DNA from: an uncultured Roseiflexaceae bacterium
Lineage (GTDB): Bacteria > Chloroflexota > Chloroflexia > Chloroflexales > Roseiflexaceae
Direction of reading: 5' to 3'
NCBI GenBank assembly: GCA_903932805.1
Contig: CAIZHO010000539.1
Coordinates: 1 to 7,719 of the forward strand
Length of the DNA: 7,719 nt
Shown: one piece after another, positions 1 to 5,308 of the stretch
How positions within the stretch are numbered: the stretch's first letter is position 1
Layout of the letters: each line of letters opens with the position of its first letter
The notes under the pieces: generated by a model
The model's input: only the letters and a program-made list of their open reading frames with translations
Database searches by the model: none
What the model was told of the DNA's origin: nothing
Position numbers and translations under genes: made by a program

Positions 1-8
1 CTTGGCTG

Positions 9-647
9 TTATTCTGCGTGCGATGAATCAGTTTTTGCTACTGCATAAAAAGTCACATGTGCAGCACCACAATTATACAGAGCTTGAATCGCATCTTCAT
101 CAATATTCACTCCGGGAGTATATATATCGTCGATCAGCAGGATATGCTTGCCCCTGACTTTGGGGTTTATGTCACACGTCGAACGTGTTATTCCGGGGTA
201 CGGTGATGCGCCGTCATTGACGTACCCGGAAAAATCTGATCGGAGATGTGTTGTTTTCGTATTCGTGTGGCGCAAGATGTAACGGGTACCATCAATGTAC
301 TGTTCAGACTCTTTCGCAAAAAGTTCTACTGCATACCGAAACAACGTTTGAGGCACTTCATACTGGTCTTCAGCTTTCGCACGAGGGACAACACACAGCA
401 CAGGTGAAGGAAAGTTTATGAGTTGTTCAATCTCTGGGATAGCACTACGCAAGTGGTTACGTACTTCAATCAATGCAGTTTTGAGTTTTTTTCTGCCGTT
501 CTCATCGTTTAGATTATTGAATGTGTTTTTGAGGTCGGTAAGGCACGTAGGGTGTAAAGGGTGCCCGTGGCGATAGTAATTGACGCTGTAAAAACCCTGC
601 GTACTGATTTTGAGAAATGGGTTTGGGTTAATGGTAAATTGCTTCAT
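9..647 (-). CDS. Phosphoribosyltransferase-fold protein, AT-rich accessory gene
   Basis: A 212-residue protein with a type I phosphoribosyltransferase PRPP loop near its C terminus: a hydrophobic strand followed by two aspartates and a T-P-G turn (LLIDDIYTPGVNID, residues 170-183). An earlier strand, CVVPRAKAED (85-94), resembles the pyrophosphate-binding region of ComF-like phosphoribosyltransferases. The N-terminal 80 residues match nothing I recognise. No signal peptide or membrane segment is visible, so it should be cytoplasmic. I chose the ATG at 645-647 because AGAGGAAG stands just ahead of it; an upstream ATG at 692 would add 15 unlikely residues. Two 60-base lines counted by hand give 45% and 35% GC, against 63% in a line of the glycosidase gene, which suggests transfer. 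Similar stand-alone phosphoribosyltransferases occur beside DprA/SLOG-type proteins in suspected conflict or nucleotide-signalling systems. Any partner would lie left of the window. The fold call is fairly firm; substrate and role are unknown. Confidence 0.72.
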   Translation of the reverse strand: MKQFTINPNPFLKISTQGFYSVNYYRHGHPLHPTCLTDLKNTFNNLNDENGRKKLKTALIEVRNHLRSAIPEIEQLINFPSPVLCVVPRAKAEDQYEVPQTLFRYAVELFAKESEQYIDGTRYILRHTNTKTTHLRSDFSGYVNDGASPYPGITRSTCDINPKVRGKHILLIDDIYTPGVNIDEDAIQALYNCGAAHVTFYAVAKTDSSHAE

Positions 648-695
648 GTTCTTCCTCTGCAACACGCATCGGAAAGTACAATAACAATTCATTCG

Positions 696-709
696 ACCAC
701 ATTTGTGGT
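696..709. promoter_or_regulatory. Perfect palindrome upstream of the phosphoribosyltransferase gene (candidate operator)
   Basis: ACCACA-TT-TGTGGT is a perfect inverted repeat with 6-base arms. It lies 48 bases ahead of the phosphoribosyltransferase start and 21 bases beyond the ParA stop. No T-run follows it on the minus strand, so it does not look like a terminator. Symmetry and position would suit a dimeric repressor site, but no regulator is visible to match it and no clear -35/-10 pair frames it. Confidence 0.35.
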
Positions 710-730
710 GTTTAAAAGAGACGGTGTAAT

Positions 731-1708
731 CTACCTATTCCGCGTCAACATCTGCTTGGTATAGCCGCACGAATTGCAGATCATGATGCGGTAGCCGGCG
801 GCGCTGGCATAGCGCACATCGCGGCCGCAGCGGGGGCAGACTTGGAGCTCGTAGACGGGTTGTTGGCGTGAAGCAGCTGCACCAGCGCTGATGCTGACGC
901 CCGCTTCGGCGACGCTGGCAGGTTTGAGGCGCTGTTGGATGTTGGGGCGGGCGTCGCCGGTGGCGACGATGTTGAGAGTGTCGATAATGCGGTCGACCAG
1001 CACGCGGTAGTCTTCGGCGCCGCGGCTTTCGTCGTCGTACTCGAAAATCGATTTGCCGTGCATCGGCGATTCGGACAGCTTGACATTGACACGAATGGGT
1101 TGGGTGATTTTGTTGCCGTATTGCTGTTGCAGGCCTTCGAGCAGATCGAGCGCCTGACGTGAACGCGGGTCGTACATGGTCGGCACGATGAGGCGAATCG
1201 AATCCGTGCTGTCCTTCATGTTTTTGACTTGTTGATGGAGCAGCTCGAGCCCACGCACCGAAAACGGCTCGACGGTCGTTGGAGCAATAATATCGTGCGA
1301 GGCCACCAATGCATTGGCGTTCATCGGAGTCAACGACCCACTCGAGTCGATCAAAATCAGGTCGTAATAATCCTCGACCTGCGCCAGCGCCTTGCCCAGC
1401 GTGTTGCCCCAGTCGTTGCCCCGTGACATGGTTGTCTGGGCCATCAGCAAGGTCGTATCGGCAACGACGAGATCCAAATTATGGCGGGCAGGCACGATGA
1501 CACGCGCTGGCTCCATTGCCTCGATCATCAGTTCGTAGAGGGTGTGTTTGGCGGTGACGCCGAGCGAGGTCGACAAATTGCCCTGCGGATCGGTGTCGAC
1601 CAACAGTACTTTGACACCACGCAAGGCCAAGCCTGCGCCGATATTAATCACGGTGGTCGTTTTGCCGATGCCACCTTTGAGATTTGCGACGGTGACGATA
1701 CGAGACAT
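731..1708 (-). CDS. ParA/Soj-type ATPase with C-terminal zinc ribbon
   Basis: A 325-residue P-loop ATPase of the ParA/MinD group fused to a zinc ribbon. It carries the deviant Walker A KGGIGKTT (11-18, two lysines), the A-prime motif VDTDPQGN (37-44) and a Walker B strand LILIDSSGS (117-125) in which SSG stands where typical ParA proteins have CPP. The family signature LSESP...GKSIFEYD spans 211-225. After a low-complexity linker (about 262-283), CPRCG (291-295) and CNSCG (311-315) form a four-cysteine zinc ribbon, which classical ParA lacks and which could bind DNA, RNA or protein. I start at ATG 1706-1708 because AGGA lies 7 bases upstream; the in-frame GTG at 1714 is too close to that site. 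No ParB-like gene or parS-like cluster is visible, so a plain chromosome-segregation role is uncertain. The family call is firm; the role is inferred. Confidence 0.9.
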   Translation of the reverse strand: MSRIVTVANLKGGIGKTTTVINIGAGLALRGVKVLLVDTDPQGNLSTSLGVTAKHTLYELMIEAMEPARVIVPARHNLDLVVADTTLLMAQTTMSRGNDWGNTLGKALAQVEDYYDLILIDSSGSLTPMNANALVASHDIIAPTTVEPFSVRGLELLHQQVKNMKDSTDSIRLIVPTMYDPRSRQALDLLEGLQQQYGNKITQPIRVNVKLSESPMHGKSIFEYDDESRGAEDYRVLVDRIIDTLNIVATGDARPNIQQRLKPASVAEAGVSISAGAAASRQQPVYELQVCPRCGRDVRYASAAGYRIMICNSCGYTKQMLTRNR

Positions 1709-1754
1709 TGCCACATCCTGTAGTAGAAGTGGTTCTATGATACCACGGGCGAAT

Positions 1755-1790
1755 TATGAATGAGGAAGTATGAATGAGGAATTAGGAATT
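1755..1790. repeat. Short tandem repeat of TATGAATGAGGAA
   Basis: TATGAATGAGGAA occurs at 1755-1767 and again at 1769-1781, a 14-base period, and decays into TTAGGAATT. Such GAATGAGG/GAATTAGG tracts resemble the degenerate heptamer repeats known from intergenic regions of several filamentous bacterial lineages. It lies in the probable leader of the ParA gene. Function unknown. Confidence 0.6.
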
Positions 1791-1829
1791 GGGTGGAGAC
1801 AAGATGCGCCGGTGAGAGGGACTTCCACC

Positions 1830-1861
1830 TATAATAGGAGTAGATGGATGAGCGAAGTCAA
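1830..1861 (-). promoter_or_regulatory. Possible promoter for the ParA gene
   Basis: On the minus strand TTGACT (1856-1861) is followed after a slightly long 19-base spacer by TATTAT (1831-1836). Transcription would begin near 1824, giving a leader of roughly 115 bases that contains the tandem repeat. The same spot reads TATAAT (1830-1835) on the plus strand within the near-palindrome CCTAT-A-ATAGG, but I see no -35 partner for it there. It could instead be a protein-binding site. Confidence 0.3.
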
Positions 1862-1951
1862 TAATTGATTCGATATCTCGCCGCCGTGCGTGGATTGCGA
1901 ATATGACGCGCCATCCTTCACCGCTATCCTTCATCCTGATGAGGTGTTCGT

Positions 1952-2545
1952 ATGCCGTGGATCAAAGTCTTTTCGTTTGAGGAAGCGACGGGCTACCTCA
2001 GACAAGAGTACGAGGCGGCCATCAAACGTGCAGGGCGCATTTGGAACATCGTCGGTATCATGTCACAAAACCCACGTGTCATGAAGGCTTCGATGGACAT
2101 GTACGGCGCACTGATGCATGGCCCTTCGCCACTCAGCCGCGGTCAGCGCGAAATGCTGGCGACGGTGACATCGTCGATTAATCACTGCCTCTACTGAAGG
2201 CGCTCGCATGCGCACGACCTCCGTGCTGAGGTCAAAGATTTTGGGATTGTCGACGACCACCAGGCCGATTTGTTTGTCCATCACATCTGCTCCGATTGGC
2301 GCCAAGCCGGCGTCGGCAAACTCGATCGCGCATTGCTCGAGTACGCCGAGAAGCTGACCAAAACCCCGCAAATCATGGGGCCAGCCGACCTCGATGTCCT
2401 GCGTGCCGCCGGTGCGAATGACCAGATCATCCACGATGCGACACAAGTAATCTGTTACTTCAACTACATCAATCGCATCGCCGATTCGCTGGGCGTTGAG
2501 CCAGAAGCATTCGTCCATCCGTGGGAGCAACGTAGCCCGAGTTAA
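1952..2545 (+). CDS. AhpD-like peroxidase-related selenoprotein with in-frame TGA (Sec82)
   Basis: Read through the in-frame TGA at 2195-2197, this is one 197-residue protein of the carboxymuconolactone decarboxylase/AhpD superfamily, closest to the 'uncharacterized peroxidase-related enzyme' group, which is of similar length. The first half carries GPSPLSRGQREM (57-68). The TGA, codon 82, follows C-L-Y, and H86 comes four residues later. In AhpD the catalytic set is a Glu, then a Cys 12 residues on, a second Cys at +3 and a His at +4. Here E67, C79, U82 and H86 keep every one of those spacings, so the TGA sits exactly at the second cysteine. The frame continues with typical C-terminal family sequence (LDRALLEYAEKLT, 112-124; ICYFNYINRIADSLG, 157-171) to TAA at 2543. 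GAGG lies 7 bases before the ATG. A thiol/selenol peroxidase or oxidoreductase role follows from the family; the substrate is unknown. The alternative is a nonsense mutation or base error (TGC/TGT to TGA) in a Cys enzyme. Confidence 0.85.
2216..2233 (+). promoter_or_regulatory. Candidate bacterial SECIS hairpin for Sec insertion
   Basis: GACCTC (2216-2221) pairs perfectly with GAGGTC (2228-2233) around a six-base loop CGTGCT. The loop begins 24 bases after the TGA and has G at its second position. This fits the accepted bacterial SECIS pattern: a short stem-loop inside the coding region just after the UGA, with loop distance of roughly 16-37 bases and a guanine among the first two loop bases. 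A competing 5-bp hairpin GCACG/CGTGC (2212-2226) overlaps it and could be nearly as stable, so the fold is not certain. Confidence 0.6.
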
Positions 2546-2573
2546 GTGGCACGACAACACTCCCTAACCCGTC

Positions 2574-2611
2574 ATGGCATGAGCTGCACATGCAGCTCGT
2601 GCCATCTTTTG
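2574..2611 (+). terminator. Rho-independent terminator of the selenoprotein gene
   Basis: ATGGCA-T-GAGCTGC (2574-2587) pairs with GCAGCTC-G-TGCCAT (2592-2605) around the loop ACAT, giving a 14-bp stem with a single T-G wobble. CTTTTG follows. It starts 28 bases past the TAA of the AhpD-like gene and so also insulates the IclR gene from it. The T-run is short but the stem is strong. Confidence 0.8.
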
Positions 2612-2698
2612 TAGAACAGCACTGTGCGGTAGGAAAAAGGGCGAACATCGCATGACCGCGAACAACCAGTGTCGACGTACCCCGCTCGACTGCGTCAT

Positions 2699-2727
2699 TT
2701 GACAATATCTGAAGAATTGTGTAAATT
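2699..2727 (+). promoter_or_regulatory. Sigma-70-type promoter of the IclR gene
   Basis: A perfect -35 TTGACA (2699-2704) is followed after exactly 17 bases by TAAATT (2722-2727), a 4-of-6 match to the -10 consensus, in locally AT-rich sequence. Transcription should begin near 2734, about 25 bases before the ATG at 2760. The imperfect inverted repeat TGAA-N5-TTCA (2736-2748) lies just past the expected start and could be an autoregulatory site, as is common for IclR proteins. The 2612-2698 stretch upstream shows nothing I can name. Confidence 0.6.
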
Positions 2728-2759
2728 TGTGTATATGAAACGTGTTCACATTTATAAAC

Positions 2760-3539
2760 ATGACTGACACCAACGCACCGCAAATGGTCAAGTCCGCTGC
2801 GCGCGTGTTCGATGTGTTCGGGTTGCTGGTGCATCACCCGGATGGGTTGTCGTTGACCGAAATCAGCGATGCACTGGCGTTCCCCAAGAGCAGTGCCCAT
2901 GGCCTGCTCAACACGATGGTCGCGCGCGGGTATCTGCGCGAAGGTCTGCGTGACCGTACCTACCGGTTGGGACCCGCATTGTTCGAGCTCGGGTCGGCCT
3001 ACATCGCCAGCACCGATTTGGTCAGCGACGGGTGGGAGATCGTGCGTGCCACTGCACGCGCCTGCAACGAGACGGTCCATTTGGCGGTGCTCGACGGCAG
3101 CGATGTGCTGTATGTCGCCAAAGAAGAGTCGACGAACACCATCCGAATGGTCTCTGCAGTGGGCAAGCGCTTCCCCGCATATGCCACTGGTGTGGGCAAA
3201 ATCCTGCTCGCCAACTTTGCCGAAGGTGACCTGCACCGGCACATCCCAAGTACCTCACCCCTGCCGACCATCACGGCCAATACCATTACCGATGTGGGCG
3301 TGCTCCGCCGTGCAATCGCCGAAGCCCGGAGCCGCGGCTATGCCATCGACATCGAAGAATCGACGGTCGGATTGTGCTGCGTCGCCGCGCCCGTGCACGA
3401 CGCGAGTGGCCAAATCGTGGCTGGGATGAGTGTGTCGGTCCCCAGCATGCGCTTCACCCCCGAGCGGCAGCGTGAGCTGCTGGCATTGATTACCCAGCAG
3501 GCCAACAAACTGTCGACCATCCTCGGCTACCGTGCGTAG
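2760..3539 (+). CDS. IclR-family transcriptional regulator
   Basis: A 259-residue regulator of normal length for the family. Residues 8-70 form the winged helix-turn-helix: [11 protein letters not shown] opens it, [20 protein letters not shown] (32-51) is the HTH and YRLGP closes the wing. Residues about 80-255 are the IclR effector-binding domain, with the typical [10 protein letters not shown] (142-151) and the GLCCVAAPV strand (204-212). Such proteins usually bind a small carboxylate or sugar-derived ligand and repress or activate a neighbouring catabolic operon. The gene ends 11 bases from the stop of the convergent dehydrogenase gene, so the sugar operon on the opposite strand is its likeliest target (inference). 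The start is unsure: ATG 2760 fits a conventional leader, GTG 2742 would add six residues, and neither has a clear Shine-Dalgarno sequence. The family call is firm; the ligand is unknown. Confidence 0.92.
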   Translation: MTDTNAPQMVKSAARVFDVFGLLVHHPDGLSLTEISDALAFPKSSAHGLLNTMVARGYLREGLRDRTYRLGPALFELGSAYIASTDLVSDGWEIVRATARACNETVHLAVLDGSDVLYVAKEESTNTIRMVSAVGKRFPAYATGVGKILLANFAEGDLHRHIPSTSPLPTITANTITDVGVLRRAIAEARSRGYAIDIEESTVGLCCVAAPVHDASGQIVAGMSVSVPSMRFTPERQRELLALITQQANKLSTILGYRA

Positions 3540-3550
3540 ACCCGGGTGGC

Positions 3551-4312
3551 TCAGAACGTGACGGTCAACCCACCATCGACCACGATGGTGTGGCCGGTCA
3601 GGTAGGTCGCTGTGCCTTCGGCGAGGAAGGTGACAACCGTGGCGATCTCGTCGGGTTCGGCAGGGCGTGCCAACGGGATACGGCGGCGTTGCACATAAAA
3701 CTGCTTGAAGTCCTGCGTGCTGTGTTCGTTGACGCCGTCGACCACGGCCATGGGCGTCTCGACGAATCCCGGCGCGACCCCATTGACCAAAATCCGATGC
3801 GGCGCGAGTTCGACTGCCAGGCAGCGGGTCAGCTGGTCGATGGCACCCTTGGCGGTGTTGTAGTGGGATGACAGTGGTGCGCCGAGGAACGCGTTGACCG
3901 ACGAGATATTGACGATCTGTCCACCGCCGCCCTGGGCAACCATCTGCTGTGCCGCTGCCCGACTACATTTGGTCGCGCCGTAGAACATGACATCGACTGC
4001 GCGGTGCCAATCCTCGAACGGCGTGGTGAGAAAATCTGCCGGATAGAAAATCCCCGCGTTGTTGACCAAGATATCCAATGCACCATAGGTTTGTACCGCC
4101 GCATCGACCATGCGCTGGGCGTCGTGGCGTACATCGGCCTGGAGCGCCGTGGCGCGGCCGCCGGCCTGGACAATCTCGGCGACGACGGAGCGGGCGGCAG
4201 CCTCGTTGATGTCGGCCACGACGACCGCATGCCCTTTGGCGGCGAGTTGATGCGCACAGGCGCGGCCTATCCCGCTGCCGGCGCCGGTCACGATGGCGGT
4301 CTGGGTAGGCAT
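3551..4312 (-). CDS. Short-chain dehydrogenase/reductase (SDR), probably NAD-dependent
   Basis: A 253-residue classical SDR with a complete set of motifs: the TGAGSGIG nucleotide loop (9-16), an aspartate ending the second strand (D34, which favours NAD over NADP), NNAG (84-87), catalytic S138, Y151 and K155 (YxxxK), the PG motif (181-182) and the C-terminal LTGHTIVVDGG (238-248). It should oxidise a hydroxyl group, or reduce a carbonyl, on a small substrate in the cytoplasm. Its ATG overlaps the stop of the epimerase-like gene by one base (TAATG), so the two are translationally coupled. Next to a glycosidase and a mutarotase, a sugar dehydrogenase making a lactone is the natural guess, but SDR substrates cannot be read from sequence. 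The frame stays open upstream to 4771, but that extension merely shadows the neighbouring gene. The stop lies 11 bases from the IclR stop. Confidence 0.92.
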   Translation of the reverse strand: MPTQTAIVTGAGSGIGRACAHQLAAKGHAVVVADINEAAARSVVAEIVQAGGRATALQADVRHDAQRMVDAAVQTYGALDILVNNAGIFYPADFLTTPFEDWHRAVDVMFYGATKCSRAAAQQMVAQGGGGQIVNISSVNAFLGAPLSSHYNTAKGAIDQLTRCLAVELAPHRILVNGVAPGFVETPMAVVDGVNEHSTQDFKQFYVQRRRIPLARPAEPDEIATVVTFLAEGTATYLTGHTIVVDGGLTVTF

Positions 4313-5304
4313 TATGCGCCTCCGTTCTTGATGACGGTCACCGCGCCGGCACGATCGATGTGTGCGACGCCGTGCGCGTGTTGGTAGAGGCTGACACGGA
4401 GCGTGGTGTTGAGCGTACTGTGGGCTGCGATGCGGCTGACGCTCCCCTGTGCGATGGCGTCTTCGAGGCGGTAGGGGTAGCCGGTGCAGGGCTCGAGGAT
4501 GGTCGTGTAGTGGTTGCGCCAGCCGCCGTATGCGCCGAAAACCCACACCGAGCGGAAGACATCGGGGTCGAAGCTCAACCCGAAGCCGCTCTGCGTCGTG
4601 CCGTCGGTCAAGGCACACCAGCCGGCGCTGAGTTGCGTGCCGTAATAGAAGTCGCAACTCTCGGCGCTCGCCGGCGGCACCACTCGCATGTCGACACCGG
4701 CTGCATGCGGCCAGACAAAGCGTTCGACGGTTGCGCCCAGGCGCCCGCGGAAGCCCTCGTCGACCAGGCATTCACCCGCCGGCATGTCGATGCGGCTGTG
4801 CGGGTTGATCGACAGCGCGGGATGCAACTTCCACAAATACTCCAACGGCTGCGATTGGTGATTGCTGAGCCGGTAGGCGATGCTAAAGGTCGGTTCGTTG
4901 GCGTGGAAGGTAATCGACTTTTCGATGGTCGTGTTGGTCACCACCCCGTGGCGCAACAGGTGCAGGGTGGCGCTGTGGGCGGTGCGGTCGATGTGCCAAT
5001 CAAATGGCATCGCCCACCATTCACCATGGTCGGGGTACAGATCGCCGCTGACATTCGTCGGGGCGTCGTTGGGGAAGAGCTCGTCCCAGCCGCCGCAGAA
5101 CCAGTCGTCGTATGCAGCACCGTAGAACGCCGGCCGCGGTGGGGTGCGTGGATTGTGCCAGAGCACCTCGCGGTCGGATTTTTTGTCGATGAGGGACCAG
5201 AGCTTGCCCCCCAGTTCGGGGAGAAAGGTCGCGCGGTAGTAGCTTGTTTCGACCAGAATCGCCTGGAATCCGCGCCAGGTGTAGGAGCTGTCGACATGCA
5301 TCAT
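4312..5304 (-). CDS. Aldose 1-epimerase-like (galactose mutarotase-fold) protein
   Basis: A 330-residue protein with the marks of the galactose mutarotase-like beta-supersandwich. These include LPELGGKLWSLIDK (28-41), GWDELFPND (72-80), PDHGEWW (91-97), a histidine in LWKLHPALSI (157-166) and a late glutamate in ILEPCTGYPY (269-278). The last two resemble the catalytic His and Glu of aldose 1-epimerases. Overall similarity looks closer to the divergent epimerase-like families found in sugar operons than to true GalM. It should act in the cytoplasm on the free sugar released by the upstream glycosidase, interconverting anomers (inference). The start ATG lies 4 bases after the glycosidase stop; a second ATG follows immediately. 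The stop overlaps the dehydrogenase start. A non-catalytic carbohydrate-binding role is possible. Confidence 0.8.
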   Translation of the reverse strand: MMHVDSSYTWRGFQAILVETSYYRATFLPELGGKLWSLIDKKSDREVLWHNPRTPPRPAFYGAAYDDWFCGGWDELFPNDAPTNVSGDLYPDHGEWWAMPFDWHIDRTAHSATLHLLRHGVVTNTTIEKSITFHANEPTFSIAYRLSNHQSQPLEYLWKLHPALSINPHSRIDMPAGECLVDEGFRGRLGATVERFVWPHAAGVDMRVVPPASAESCDFYYGTQLSAGWCALTDGTTQSGFGLSFDPDVFRSVWVFGAYGGWRNHYTTILEPCTGYPYRLEDAIAQGSVSRIAAHSTLNTTLRVSLYQHAHGVAHIDRAGAVTVIKNGGA

Positions 5305-5308
5305 ACGG

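Noticed and set aside
1830..1835. TATAAT as a plus-strand -10 for the AhpD-like gene
   Set aside because: No -35-like hexamer at 16-18 bases upstream; the site reads equally well as part of a minus-strand promoter or a small palindrome.
2195..2197. Plain pseudogene reading of the TGA
   Set aside because: Only one stop, at the catalytic Cys codon, no frameshift, intact family sequence after it and a SECIS-like hairpin. Not fully excluded without the Sec machinery genes.
2063..2560. 165-residue minus-strand frame across the AhpD-like gene
   Set aside because: No family resemblance; it is the antisense of sequence that codes in one continuous plus frame across the TGA.
2736..2748. TGAA-N5-TTCA as an IclR operator
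   Set aside because: Arms of only four bases occur often by chance. I mention it under the promoter but do not list it as a feature.
4313..4771. N-terminal extension of the dehydrogenase frame to 4771
   Set aside because: It is arginine- and proline-rich, out of frame with and inside the epimerase gene. SDR homology begins right after the ATG at 4312.
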